Of a stretch of 64,000 nt of DNA, positions 18,603 to 27,241 are shown in pieces. The DNA comes from Saccharospirillum mangrovi (GTDB lineage: Bacteria > Pseudomonadota > Gammaproteobacteria > Pseudomonadales > Natronospirillaceae). Every line of letters begins with the position of its first letter. Position 1 is the stretch's first letter. The stretch is from assembly GCF_003367315.1 (NCBI RefSeq), contig NZ_CP031415.1:1610001-1674000 (forward strand). The letters run 5' to 3'. The notes beneath the pieces are model-generated. The model saw only the letters and a list, made by a program, of their open reading frames with translations, searched no databases and was not told where the DNA came from. Position numbers and translations under genes: made by a program.

Positions 18603-19577
18603 ACTGTGTTAGTCACCGGCGCCGATGGTTTTATCGGCTCACACCTGACTGAACTCCTGGTTCGCGAAGGTTATCAGGTTCGGGCCTTGGCGCAGTACAA
18701 CTCGTTCAACAGTTGGGGTTGGCTGGAAGACATTGTCGGTCTCGATCAGGTTGAGGTGGTCAGTGGCGATGTTCGCGACCCGCATTTCTGCGCCACCGTG
18801 ACCGAAGGCATGGACTGGGTGTTTCATTTGGCGGCGCTCATTGCCATTCCGTATTCCTACGTCGCACCCGACAGCTACGTCGATACCAACATCAAAGGCA
18901 CGCTGAACATCTGTCAGGCTGCGTTGCGCAATGGCGTTAAACGCGTGATCCATACCTCCACCAGCGAAGTCTACGGCACGGCGCAATATGTGCCGATTGA
19001 TGAAGCGCATCCGTTGCAGGCGCAGTCGCCGTACAGCGCTTCCAAAATTGGCGCCGATGCAATGGCGCTGAGTTTCTACAATGCGTTCGAATTGCCGGTC
19101 ACCATTGCGCGGCCGTTCAATACATACGGGCCGCGTCAGTCTGCCCGGGCGGTGATTCCCTCCATCATTACCCAGATTGCGACCGGCAGCCGTGAGATCA
19201 AACTTGGCGATGTGTCACCAACGCGGGACTTCAATTACGTCACCGACACCTGCGCCGGTTTTCTGGTGTTGGCGCGGTGCGATGAAGCCGTAGGGCAGAC
19301 AGTCAACATCGCCTCCAATTTCGAAATTTCCGTGGCGGATACCCTGAACCTGATTCGCGATTTGATGGGCAGCGACGTGACCTTTATTACCGACGAACAA
19401 CGGCTGCGCCCGGAACGCTCAGAAGTGTTCCGCCTGTGGGGCGACCCGACTCGTTTGCAGCAATTGACCGGTTTCAAACCCAGCCACGATTTGCGCCTGG
19501 GATTGCAAAAAACCATCGACTGGTTCAGCCAACCGGAGAAGCTGGCGCGTTACAAAGCCGGTCTTTATAACGTCTGA
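18585..19577 (+). CDS. legB: LegB-type nucleotide-sugar 4,6-dehydratase
   Basis: 330 residues from a TTG at 18585, chosen because AGGGGA (18573-18578) lies just upstream; a GTG at 18570 is the alternative. Extended SDR protein: NAD-binding VTGADGFIGSH at ~10-20 and catalytic pair Tyr150/Lys154 in SPYSASKIGAD, with the Thr/Ser in HTSTSEVYG. LegB removes water from GDP-GlcNAc to give the 4-keto-6-deoxy sugar, the first committed step of legionaminic acid synthesis. The assignment is favoured because the next genes follow that pathway; by sequence alone other GDP/UDP-sugar dehydratases are possible. It ends at the start of legC. Confidence 0.85.
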   Translation: MSTKRQTVLVTGADGFIGSHLTELLVREGYQVRALAQYNSFNSWGWLEDIVGLDQVEVVSGDVRDPHFCATVTEGMDWVFHLAALIAIPYSYVAPDSYVDTNIKGTLNICQAALRNGVKRVIHTSTSEVYGTAQYVPIDEAHPLQAQSPYSASKIGADAMALSFYNAFELPVTIARPFNTYGPRQSARAVIPSIITQIATGSREIKLGDVSPTRDFNYVTDTCAGFLVLARCDEAVGQTVNIASNFEISVADTLNLIRDLMGSDVTFITDEQRLRPERSEVFRLWGDPTRLQQLTGFKPSHDLRLGLQKTIDWFSQPEKLARYKAGLYNV

Positions 19578-20743
19578 TGAGCCGCTTCGATTCACTCTTT
19601 GGTTTTATCCGCGATCACTACCGCAGCGACGCGGCCATTCCTCTGCACGCCCCGGCGTTTATCGGCCAGGAAAAAACCTACGTCATGGACACGCTGGACA
19701 GCACCTTTGTCTCCAGCGTCGGCGCCTATGTGGACCAATTCGAGCAGCGCATGGCGGCCTACACCGGCAGCGCGCGGGCGGTGGCGACCGTCAACGGAAC
19801 GGCGGCTTTGCAAGTGGCGCTGCGCATCGCTGGCGTCAGCGCGGGCGATTACGTCATCACGCAGCCGTTAACCTTTATCGCCACCTGCAACGCCATTGCC
19901 TATTGCTCGGCGACGCCGATTTTTATCGACGTGGATCGTACAACCCTGGGCTTGTCACCCCAGGCTATGGACGAATGGTTGCAGCAAAACGCTCAGTTGG
20001 ATGATCAGGGCCGCTGTGTCCACCGCGCCGATGGCCGCGTTATTCGAGCCTGTCTGCCGATGCACACCTTCGGCCACCCGTGCGATCTGGACGGCTTGAT
20101 GACGGTTTGCTCGCGTTGGCATCTGGGCCTGGTAGAAGACGCCGCCGAAGCCTTGGGCAGCCGTTACCGTGGGCAACATGCCGGCACTTTCGGTCGGCTG
20201 GGTACGCTCAGTTTTAATGGCAACAAGATTCTGACCACTGGCGGCGGCGGCATGATTCTCGCCAACGAAGCCGATGGTCAGCGCGCCAAACACCTGACCA
20301 CCACCGCAAAAGTGCCACACCCTTACGAATACGATCACGATGAATTGGGTTACAACTTCCGCCTGCCCAATCTCAACGCCGCCCTGGGCTGCGCCCAGTT
20401 GGAACAGTTGGATGTGTTCCTGGCGGAGAAGCGCCAGTTGGCGGCCGAGTACGCCGAGCATCTGGCCGATTCCGAATTAACCTTTGTCAGCGAACCACCG
20501 CACTGTGAGAGCAATTACTGGCTCAATGCGGTGCTGTGTCCGAATGCATCGGCGCGTCAGGCATTGCTGGAGGCGTCCAACCAAAGCGGCATCATGATGC
20601 GTCCGGTCTGGCGGTTAATGAACGAGCTGACCATGTATCAGCAGGCGCCGGCCGGCGATTTGAGCGAAGCGCGCTGGTTGGCCGACCATCTGGTCAATCT
20701 GCCCAGTGGCGTGCGTGCGTCCATTCCATCGGAGGCGACCTGA
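19577..20743 (+). CDS. legC: LegC-type sugar aminotransferase (PLP)
   Basis: 388 residues, DegT/DnrJ/EryC1/StrS family. The PLP-binding Lys217 lies in SFNGNKILTTGGGG, and VEDAAEALGS is the Asp motif that contacts the pyridine nitrogen. LegC transfers an amino group to C4 of the 4-keto sugar from LegB. The start overlaps the legB stop by one base, implying a common transcript. The N-terminal FIRDHYRSDAAIPLHAPAF is typical of the LegC subgroup in nonulosonate clusters. Confidence 0.88.
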   Translation: MSRFDSLFGFIRDHYRSDAAIPLHAPAFIGQEKTYVMDTLDSTFVSSVGAYVDQFEQRMAAYTGSARAVATVNGTAALQVALRIAGVSAGDYVITQPLTFIATCNAIAYCSATPIFIDVDRTTLGLSPQAMDEWLQQNAQLDDQGRCVHRADGRVIRACLPMHTFGHPCDLDGLMTVCSRWHLGLVEDAAEALGSRYRGQHAGTFGRLGTLSFNGNKILTTGGGGMILANEADGQRAKHLTTTAKVPHPYEYDHDELGYNFRLPNLNAALGCAQLEQLDVFLAEKRQLAAEYAEHLADSELTFVSEPPHCESNYWLNAVLCPNASARQALLEASNQSGIMMRPVWRLMNELTMYQQAPAGDLSEARWLADHLVNLPSGVRASIPSEAT

Positions 20744-20745
20744 AC

Positions 20746-21915
20746 ATGCGTCGCATCGCTGTGTTCACCGGAACCCGCGCCGAATACGGCTTGTTGCATT
20801 GGTTGATGCGCGACATTCAGGCGCACCCGGAGTTGGAGTTACAGGTGATCGCCGGCGCCATGCATTATGCGCCGGAATTTGGTGAAACCTGGAAAGCCAT
20901 CGTGGAAGACGGTTTTCACATCGACGCACCGATCGACATGCTGCTGGCATCCGACAGCGTTGTCGGCGTCACCAAGTCCATGGGGCTAGGCACCATCGCC
21001 ATGGCCGACGCCCTGGCGCGGTTGCAGCCCGATGCGTTGGTGTTGCTCGGTGACCGTTTTGAAGCGTTGGCCGCCGCCCAGGCGGCCTTGATTGCCAAAG
21101 TGCCTATCGTGCATCTGCACGGCGGCGAACTGACCGAAGGGGCGTATGACGACGCCATTCGCCACGCCATTACCAAGATGGCGAGCTGGCATGCCGTTGC
21201 GGCAGAGCCGTATCGGCGCCGGGTGATTCAGATGGGCGAGTCGCCGGACCGGGTCATGACCGTCGGTGCCCTGGGCATTGATAACCTGCTGCGCACCGAA
21301 CGGCCATCACGCGATGCCTTAATGGACAGCCTCGATTGGCCGTCCGATCAAGCCTATTTTCTGGTGACCTACCACCCGGTGACGCTGGCAAACGAACCGC
21401 CGCAGGCGACGATGAAAGCCATCCTCAATACGCTCGATGCGTATCCGGACCAGGGCGTGTTGCTTACCTATCCCAATGCCGACAACGGCGGCCGGGCGTT
21501 AATCGATCTGTTGAAAGCCTACAGCGCGTCGCAGCCGGATCGCGTGCGGCTGGTGCCGTCATTGGGCCACCGTCGTTACCCGGCGGCGCTGGCCGGTGCC
21601 ACAGCCGTAGTGGGCAACTCCTCGAGTGGATTGATCGAGGCGCCGGCGCTGGGTGTGCCCACGGTTAACATCGGCCAGCGTCAAACTGGCCGATTGGCGG
21701 CGCCATCGGTGATGCAGGCCGAGGCGACCGGCGCCGCTATTAGCGCGGCGGTGCAGCGTGTTATGCAGCCGGATTTCCGAAAAATGTGCCGGGCCGAAGA
21801 CAACCCTTATGGGCAAGGCCAGGCAAGCCAGTCGATTGTGAACGCCCTGGCGCAAATGACCTTGAACCCGATCAAAACGTTTTACGACCTGCCAGTGGGA
21901 GGCGTGGATGTTTAA
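20746..21915 (+). CDS. legG: LegG-type hydrolysing 2-epimerase (NeuC family)
   Basis: 389 residues from the ATG at 20746, two bases after the legC stop, with GGAGG upstream. The open frame extends 70 codons into legC but those residues are not homologous. It has the UDP-GlcNAc 2-epimerase fold: VFTGTRAEYGLL at the start, LLGDRFEALAAA, and the signature HLHGGELTEGAYDDAIRHAI. The C-terminal GNSSSGLIEAPALGVP contacts the nucleotide. LegG inverts C2 and releases the nucleotide, giving 2,4-diacetamido-2,4,6-trideoxymannose. Overlaps legI by 8 bases. Confidence 0.9.
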   Translation: MRRIAVFTGTRAEYGLLHWLMRDIQAHPELELQVIAGAMHYAPEFGETWKAIVEDGFHIDAPIDMLLASDSVVGVTKSMGLGTIAMADALARLQPDALVLLGDRFEALAAAQAALIAKVPIVHLHGGELTEGAYDDAIRHAITKMASWHAVAAEPYRRRVIQMGESPDRVMTVGALGIDNLLRTERPSRDALMDSLDWPSDQAYFLVTYHPVTLANEPPQATMKAILNTLDAYPDQGVLLTYPNADNGGRALIDLLKAYSASQPDRVRLVPSLGHRRYPAALAGATAVVGNSSSGLIEAPALGVPTVNIGQRQTGRLAAPSVMQAEATGAAISAAVQRVMQPDFRKMCRAEDNPYGQGQASQSIVNALAQMTLNPIKTFYDLPVGGVDV

Positions 21916-22987
21916 CGACCGTTCCGCTGTGTACGTGATTGCCGAAGCCGGTGTGAACCACAACGGCGATCGCCAGCGCGCCTTTGAATTGGTGGAAGTG
22001 GCGGCCGCAGCCGGTGCCGACGCCGTTAAATTCCAGACCTTCGACGCCAAGCGGTTAGCGGCAGCCAGCGCACCCAAGGCGGCGTATCAGCAACAGACCA
22101 CCGACGCGGCCGAATCGCAGCTGGCGATGTTGTCGGCGCTGGAATTGCCGCTGGAATGGCACGCGCCCCTGCAAGCGCACGCGCACAGCCTGGGCATCGA
22201 ATTTCTATCGACTGCGTTCGATCTGGACAGCCTGGCCTTTCTGCAAACGCTGAATCTGCCGTTTTACAAAATCCCCTCCGGTGAACTCACCAACGGCCCC
22301 TTGCTGTGGGCCTTTGCCGCCACCGGCAAGCCGCTGCTGATGTCGACCGGCATGGCAACGTTGAGCGAAGTGGAGCAGGGGCTGGCGGTGGTGTGCCACG
22401 CGCGTAATTACCCGCAGCCGCCGGCGTCGATGCAGGCGGTGTGGCAAAGCTGGAGCGATGCGGCACAGCGACAGGCGGTGACCAAACAATTGTGTTTGCT
22501 GCACTGCACCTCGCAATACCCGACACCCTGGCCGGAGGTGAACCTGCGCGCCATGGATACCCTGGCTGCCGCCTTTGGCCTGCCGGTCGGTTATTCCGAT
22601 CACAGTAACGGCAATTTGATTCCGGTGGCCGCGGTGGCGCGCGGCGCGGCGGTGCTGGAAAAACACTTCACGCTGGATCGCAACCTGCCCGGGCCGGACC
22701 ACCAAGCCTCGCTGGAACCCGATGAGCTGACCCGGATGGTGGCCGAGATTCGCGCGCTCGAACAAGCGCTGGGTGATGGCATCAAAGCGCCACAGCCGAG
22801 TGAATGGGACACCCGCCAGGCCGCGCGACAACGGCTGATTGCCGCTCGTCCCATTGCCCGGGGTGAAACCTTTAGCGCCGACAACATGACCACAGCCCGC
22901 GCCCACGAAGGCGAACTGGCGATGGCGTACTGGGACCGGCTCGGCCAGACCGCCACGCGTGACTATCAGGCCGGTGAACCGTTGTGA
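21908..22987 (+). CDS. legI: LegI, legionaminic acid synthase (NeuB family)
   Basis: 359 residues. The N-terminal NeuB barrel begins YVIAEAGVNHNGDRQRAF with AGADAVKFQTF. Later motifs include FYKIPSGELTNGPLL, STGMATLSEVEQ and YSDHSNGNLIPVAA. A C-terminal SAF (antifreeze-like) domain from about residue 295 (LIAARPIARGETFSADNM) completes the usual architecture. The enzyme condenses the LegG product with phosphoenolpyruvate to form Leg5Ac7Ac. Family members differ in substrate (sialic, pseudaminic, legionaminic acid); the neighbours argue for legionaminic. Confidence 0.9.
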   Translation: MFNDRSAVYVIAEAGVNHNGDRQRAFELVEVAAAAGADAVKFQTFDAKRLAAASAPKAAYQQQTTDAAESQLAMLSALELPLEWHAPLQAHAHSLGIEFLSTAFDLDSLAFLQTLNLPFYKIPSGELTNGPLLWAFAATGKPLLMSTGMATLSEVEQGLAVVCHARNYPQPPASMQAVWQSWSDAAQRQAVTKQLCLLHCTSQYPTPWPEVNLRAMDTLAAAFGLPVGYSDHSNGNLIPVAAVARGAAVLEKHFTLDRNLPGPDHQASLEPDELTRMVAEIRALEQALGDGIKAPQPSEWDTRQAARQRLIAARPIARGETFSADNMTTARAHEGELAMAYWDRLGQTATRDYQAGEPL

Positions 22988-23607
22988 GTGACAGCGCGCT
23001 GATTTTATTGGGCGCTGGCGGGCACGCCAAAGTCCTGGCGGATCTGATCAACGCCTGTGGTGAGCGGATTTTAGGGGTGTGCGACCCGCAGCTGGCGCAA
23101 TCCGGCGCATCGCATTGGCGTGAGCTGGCAATTTTGGGCGACGACCGGGCCGTGTTCGGTTTTGAGCCGAATCAGGTCCAACTGGTGAACGGCTTGGGCG
23201 GCCCGGGACGGAACGCCGTGATGCAGCAATTTGCGGCCAAAGGTTACCGCTTTGCCACTCTGGTTCATCCGCGTGCGGTGATCGGTTCGGGCGTTGAGTT
23301 GGGCGAGGGCGTTCAGATCATGGCCGGAGCCATTGTTCAGGCCGACACCGCCATAGGCGCACATTGCATCATCAATACCGGCGCGCAGATCGACCACGAT
23401 GGCCGCCTGGGTCGCGACGTGCATCTGGCACCAAGCGCGGTGTTGGCCGGCGACGTAACGTTGGGCGACGGCGTTTTTGTCGGCCCCGGTGCGGTGATTG
23501 GCCGGGGCGTAACCGTTGGCGACCGGGCCGTTATTGGCGCTGGCACCACAGTGTTGAAGTCGTTGCCTGCAAAGGCACGCGCGCTGGGTAACGGTCGGCC
23601 GGTGTGA
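22984..23607 (+). CDS. legH: PglD/NeuD-like sugar N-acetyltransferase (LegH role)
   Basis: 207 residues, GTG start overlapping the legI stop by 4 bases. The N-terminal PglD_N nucleotide-sugar binding motif (LILLGAGGHAKVLADLI) is followed by a left-handed β-helix of hexapeptide repeats (residues ~95-200). His138 in GAQIDHDG is placed like the catalytic base of PglD. It most likely acetylates the C4 amino group made by LegC, the step done by LegH in Campylobacter. O-acetylation of the finished nonulosonate (NeuD-like) is the alternative. Confidence 0.75.
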   Translation: MSDSALILLGAGGHAKVLADLINACGERILGVCDPQLAQSGASHWRELAILGDDRAVFGFEPNQVQLVNGLGGPGRNAVMQQFAAKGYRFATLVHPRAVIGSGVELGEGVQIMAGAIVQADTAIGAHCIINTGAQIDHDGRLGRDVHLAPSAVLAGDVTLGDGVFVGPGAVIGRGVTVGDRAVIGAGTTVLKSLPAKARALGNGRPV

Positions 23608-23661
23608 CCGCGTCGATCGGTGTTTTGGCCGATGTCTTGCATTAGCGAATGAAAATAAGCC

Positions 23662-23688
23662 TTAAGAGATTGGTCCTCGAGCCGATAC
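23662..23688 (+). promoter_or_regulatory. candidate sigma-28 promoter before ptmE
   Basis: TTAAGAGA (23662-23669), 11 bases, GCCGATAC (23681-23688). The -10 matches FliA in 7 of 8 positions and equals the -10 found before fliD; the -35 matches only 4 of 8. It sits in the single real gap of the sugar operon, ~50 bases before ptmE, so precursor supply might rise together with flagellin. Confidence 0.35.
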
Positions 23689-23740
23689 AGCTGGCACAGA
23701 GCCAACCGTCCCTGCTGACGGTGTTCGAGGAGGTATCACC

Positions 23741-24796
23741 ATGCTGACCCATCTGAAACAACACAATGTCGTGGCCGAGCTGAGCATTTCCGACGCCATT
23801 GAGCGCCTGGATCAGGTTCAGCCCAAGTTATTGCTGGTCACGTCCAATAAAGGCGTGCTGTTGGGAACGGTCACCGACGGCGACATTCGCCGTGCCTTGC
23901 TCAAACATCTGCCACTGGACGCGACGCTGGATCAGGTGATGAATCCGTCCCCGAAAACACTGCCGCGCCAGGGCACCGATGCCGCTGCCGAACGGTTGAT
24001 GAAACAATACGGTTTGACTGGCATTCCACGCCTGGACGACGCCGGTCGTGTTCTCGATATCTTAGGCCCAGCCGGAGCCGCGCCCAGCCGCGAAAATGCC
24101 GTCTTCCTGATGGCCGGTGGTTTTGGCAAACGCCTGCGTCCGCTGACCGATACCTGCCCCAAGCCGATGTTGAAAGTGGGCGACAAGCCGATTCTGGAAA
24201 CCATCCTCGAGCAGTTCATCCGCAGCGGCTTCAAGCATTTCTACATTTCCACCTGCTACCTGAACGAGCAGATCGAAAATTATTTTGGCGACGGCAGCCG
24301 CTTCAACGTGTCCATTCAGTACATTCGTGAAGACACTCCGCTGGGCACCGCCGGTGCCATCGGCTTGCTGCCGGAATCGGCCAAAGCCCTGCCGCTGCTG
24401 ATGATGAACGGCGACCTGCTGACTCAGGTCGATTTCAACATGCTGCTGGATTTCCACCTCAAAGAAGACGCCGACCTGAGCGTAGCGGTGCGTGAATATC
24501 AGATGCAGGTGCCTTACGGCGTGGTGCAGCATCAGCATTCGAGCATTACCGAGATCGTCGAAAAACCGGTGGAGAATTACTTCATCAACGCCGGCATCTA
24601 CTGCATTTCTCCGCAGGCCGCCAAAAGCCTGTCGGGACAGCAAGCGGTGGACATGCCGGATTTAATCAGCACGCGTCTGAAAGCCGGACGCAAGGTGTCC
24701 ATGTTCCCGATTCACGAATACTGGCTCGACATCGGCCGTATGAGTGATTTCCATCAGGCACAGAGTGACATCCAGCGGTTCAGCGGCGCGGCCTGA
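23741..24796 (+). CDS. ptmE: PtmE-type CBS-nucleotidyltransferase (GlcN-1-P guanylyltransferase)
   Basis: 351 residues. Residues ~10-115 are a pair of CBS domains (KGVLLGTVTDGDIRRALL, KQYGLTGIPRLDDAGRVL). Residues ~120-345 are a nucleotidyltransferase with FLMAGGFGKRLRPLTD, where GGFGKR binds the phosphates, KPML, and MNGDLLTQVDF for metal binding. This CBS-plus-transferase layout is that of Campylobacter PtmE, which makes the GDP-sugar feeding the legionaminic route. It explains why the pathway uses GDP- rather than UDP-linked sugars. An AGGAGG-type site precedes the ATG. Confidence 0.87.
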   Translation: MLTHLKQHNVVAELSISDAIERLDQVQPKLLLVTSNKGVLLGTVTDGDIRRALLKHLPLDATLDQVMNPSPKTLPRQGTDAAAERLMKQYGLTGIPRLDDAGRVLDILGPAGAAPSRENAVFLMAGGFGKRLRPLTDTCPKPMLKVGDKPILETILEQFIRSGFKHFYISTCYLNEQIENYFGDGSRFNVSIQYIREDTPLGTAGAIGLLPESAKALPLLMMNGDLLTQVDFNMLLDFHLKEDADLSVAVREYQMQVPYGVVQHQHSSITEIVEKPVENYFINAGIYCISPQAAKSLSGQQAVDMPDLISTRLKAGRKVSMFPIHEYWLDIGRMSDFHQAQSDIQRFSGAA

Positions 24797-24797
24797 T

Positions 24798-25721
24798 ATG
24801 CCCAGAGTGGCGGTCATTGGTCGCGGATCCATCGGCCAGCGGCACGCCGCCGTCTTTACCGAACGTCTCGGCCAGGACGCTGTCGCCTGGTTTCCCGCCG
24901 GCGTTCGCGAAGCCACGCCCGTGGCCGATATTGTCGAACAGATTCTTGCCTTCTCTCCCAGCCATGCCGTGGTCGCCACACCGGCGCACCGACACCTCGA
25001 ATTCGCCCAGGCGCTGATGGCGCACGGCGTGCAATGCCTGATCGAAAAACCGCTGTGCGCTCAGGCCGCCGAAGTGGATGCCTGGCTGCCAACAATCGAC
25101 GCGAACACGCCTCAACCCTGGGTCGGCTACAACCTGCATTACCGCCCCGAATATCAGTTTCTGCGTCAGCAGTTGCCGGCATTGGGCGCATTGCGCTGGG
25201 CGGAATTTCGTTGCGGCCAGGCGCTGGAGCAATGGCGTCCCGGCCGAGAATTAAGCAACTCGGTTACCTTGCGTGCGGATTGGGGCGGCGGTGTGTTGCG
25301 CGAGTTGTCGCACGAAATCGAAATGGCGCTGTCGCTGTTGGGGCCGTTGCGCGTGCGGTCGGCAGTAGCCCAGCGTGGTCACTTCGGCGGCGATGTGGAA
25401 GAGGCCGTTCAAGCTGCGCTGGAAACCGATGATCATTGCCCGGTAGCACTCGCCATCGATCTTTACCGGGCGGTTCCTGAACGCCGGGTGTGGCTGGTTG
25501 GCGAACACGGCCAACTGGCGGTCGATTTCATTCAGGGCAAGGCGCACGTGCAGCTTCAGGGCGAACATACTGAAGTCGATTTCGAACGCATCGATAGTTA
25601 TGGTGTGCAGGCCGACCGGTTTCTGGCCAACGACGCCACACCCGACTGCCCGCAACTGGCAGACGCGGTGAGCACCATGGCGTTGATTGCTGATTTAGAA
25701 GCTGCCATCCATCAGGAGTAA
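24798..25721 (+). CDS. ptmF: PtmF-type oxidoreductase (Gfo/Idh/MocA family)
   Basis: 307 residues from the ATG at 24798, directly after the ptmE stop; the longer frame starts inside ptmE and is rejected. N-terminal Rossmann motif VAVIGRGSIGQRHAAVF and the family motif CLIEKPLCAQAAEVDAWL (Glu-Lys-Pro). The C-terminal half has the typical open β-sheet with GGGVLRELSHEIEMAL. PtmF and PtmA are required for legionaminic acid in Campylobacter and are thought to act in supplying the aminosugar precursor; the exact reaction is less settled than for the Leg enzymes. Confidence 0.82.
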   Translation: MPRVAVIGRGSIGQRHAAVFTERLGQDAVAWFPAGVREATPVADIVEQILAFSPSHAVVATPAHRHLEFAQALMAHGVQCLIEKPLCAQAAEVDAWLPTIDANTPQPWVGYNLHYRPEYQFLRQQLPALGALRWAEFRCGQALEQWRPGRELSNSVTLRADWGGGVLRELSHEIEMALSLLGPLRVRSAVAQRGHFGGDVEEAVQAALETDDHCPVALAIDLYRAVPERRVWLVGEHGQLAVDFIQGKAHVQLQGEHTEVDFERIDSYGVQADRFLANDATPDCPQLADAVSTMALIADLEAAIHQE

Positions 25722-25728
25722 TGCACGC

Positions 25729-26436
25729 GTGAAAGCCTGTGCCTGGATATTTGCCCGAGGCGGGTCCAAGGGTGTCCCGGGAAAAAACATTCGAGAGTTA
25801 CACGGCAAACCGTTAATCGCCTGGTCGATTGAACAGGCGCGCGCCAGCGGTTGTTTTGAGCGGGTATTGGTATCGACCGACGACGAACGCATCGCCGAAG
25901 TGGCGCAGCAATTTGGCGCCGACGTGCCGTTTATGCGTCCGGCTGAATTGGCCGCCGATACCAGCCCGGAATGGCTCGCCTGGCAACATGCCGCCGCCTG
26001 GCAAGGCGAAAACGAACCGGAACTTGCCGGCTTTGTGTCGGTTCCGGCCACCGCGCCTTTGCGCGCGCCGACGGACATTCAAGCCGCCTGGTCGCTGCTG
26101 CAACAGTCCACCAATGATCTGGTGCTGGCGGTAACGCCGGCTTCGCATCACCCCAATTTCAATCTGGTTCGGCTGTCGTCGCAGCGTGGCGTTTCATTGT
26201 GGGAAACGCCGACCGCGACCATCAGCCGACGGCAGGACGCCACCCCGGCGTTTCACATCACCACCGTGGTCTACGCCACGACTGTTCAACACGTCTTGGC
26301 CGCCAAAGGCGTGTTAGACGGCGCGATTGGCGCCATCGAATTACCTGGCGAACGGGCGGTAGACATCGACACCGTTTTGGATTTTGAATGGGCCCGTTTC
26401 TTGATGGAGCACGCGCATGCCGCAACCGATCATTGA
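25729..26436 (+). CDS. legF: LegF, CMP-legionaminic acid synthetase
   Basis: 235 residues. GTG start with AGGAG ten bases upstream; a nearby ATG runs into a stop after three codons. CMP-NeuAc synthetase family: ARGGSKGVPGKNIRELHGKP is the CTP-binding start, followed by VLVSTDDERIAEVAQQFGAD and SVPATAPLRAPTDI. The enzyme activates Leg5Ac7Ac to CMP-Leg5Ac7Ac, the donor for Maf glycosyltransferases. A ~20-base overlap joins it to ptmA. Confidence 0.9.
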   Translation: MKACAWIFARGGSKGVPGKNIRELHGKPLIAWSIEQARASGCFERVLVSTDDERIAEVAQQFGADVPFMRPAELAADTSPEWLAWQHAAAWQGENEPELAGFVSVPATAPLRAPTDIQAAWSLLQQSTNDLVLAVTPASHHPNFNLVRLSSQRGVSLWETPTATISRRQDATPAFHITTVVYATTVQHVLAAKGVLDGAIGAIELPGERAVDIDTVLDFEWARFLMEHAHAATDH

Positions 26437-27184
26437 TCTCGCCAATCGCCGCATTCTGGTTACCGGCGCTGCCGGATACATTGGGCGTACGCTGGTGAAT
26501 GCTTTGCTGGAACAAAGCTGCCGGGTGATTGCGCTGGACCGCGTTGCGGTACCAGATGAGATGGCGCAACGCTGCGAACAAGTGTTGGTTGTCGATTTGG
26601 CGAATGCCGAGGCGTTGGCCGAACAGTTGAGTGGTTTGGTTGACGCCGGGCAATCCATTGACGGCGTAGTGCACGCCGCCGCCTATGTCGGCACGTCCAG
26701 TCTGCCGGGCTGGCTGGGCGGTTTGGATGAACAGTCACGCGCCACTTTCGATGATGCCCTGGTGGTTAATCTCGGCTCGGCATTCACCCTGGTTAAAACC
26801 CTGTTGCCGGTATTGAACAACGCCAGCCTGGTGTTTATCTCCAGCATCTATGCCAACCACGGCCCGGACATGTCGCTGTATGAAGACACCGCCATGGACA
26901 ACCCGGCGGCGTACGGCGCGTCCAAAGCCGGCTTGCAGCAGTTGTCGCGCTACGTTGCCAGCCGTTACGGGCAACGCGGTATTCGTTCGAATTGCATTGT
27001 GTTGGGCGGCGTTTTTCGTCAGCAGGACGAGCGCTTTGTGGAACGCTATCACCGCCGGACGGCGTTGGGACGAATGGCGACTGAGCAGGATGTTGTCGGG
27101 CCGGTGTTGTTCTTACTGTCGGACAGTGCAGGCTATGTCACCGCGACTGAACTGGCGGTGGACGGCGGTTACGCATCGCTCTGA
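26417..27184 (+). CDS. ptmA: PtmA-type short-chain dehydrogenase
   Basis: 255 residues, classical SDR. NAD(P)-binding TGAAGYIGRTL at ~15-25, catalytic Ser in VFISSIYANHG, and Tyr-xxx-Lys in AAYGASKAGLQQLSRYVASR. The C-terminal LLSDSAGYVTATELAVDGGY is standard. PtmA accompanies PtmF, PtmE and LegF in the Campylobacter flagellin-modification locus. Last gene of the plus-strand sugar operon; it faces the sulfotransferase-like gene tail to tail. Confidence 0.82.
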   Translation: MPQPIIDLANRRILVTGAAGYIGRTLVNALLEQSCRVIALDRVAVPDEMAQRCEQVLVVDLANAEALAEQLSGLVDAGQSIDGVVHAAAYVGTSSLPGWLGGLDEQSRATFDDALVVNLGSAFTLVKTLLPVLNNASLVFISSIYANHGPDMSLYEDTAMDNPAAYGASKAGLQQLSRYVASRYGQRGIRSNCIVLGGVFRQQDERFVERYHRRTALGRMATEQDVVGPVLFLLSDSAGYVTATELAVDGGYASL

Positions 27185-27195
27185 GGGAAGGGCGG

Positions 27196-27215
27196 CGGCT
27201 TCGTCCGTGAAGCCG
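27196..27215. terminator. hairpin between convergent ptmA and sulfotransferase genes
   Basis: CGGCTTC (27196-27202) and GAAGCCG (27209-27215) form a 7-bp stem with a 6-base loop in the 57-base gap between the two convergent stops. Without T-tracts it is a weak candidate for a shared terminator. Confidence 0.35.
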
Positions 27216-27241
27216 AAGTCTGCTGTTAAGTCAGTCTCCTG

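Noticed and set aside
20536-20745. N-terminal extension of legG into legC
   Set aside because: The NeuC family begins at MRRIAVFTGTRAEYG; the preceding 70 codons are the legC sequence in another frame.
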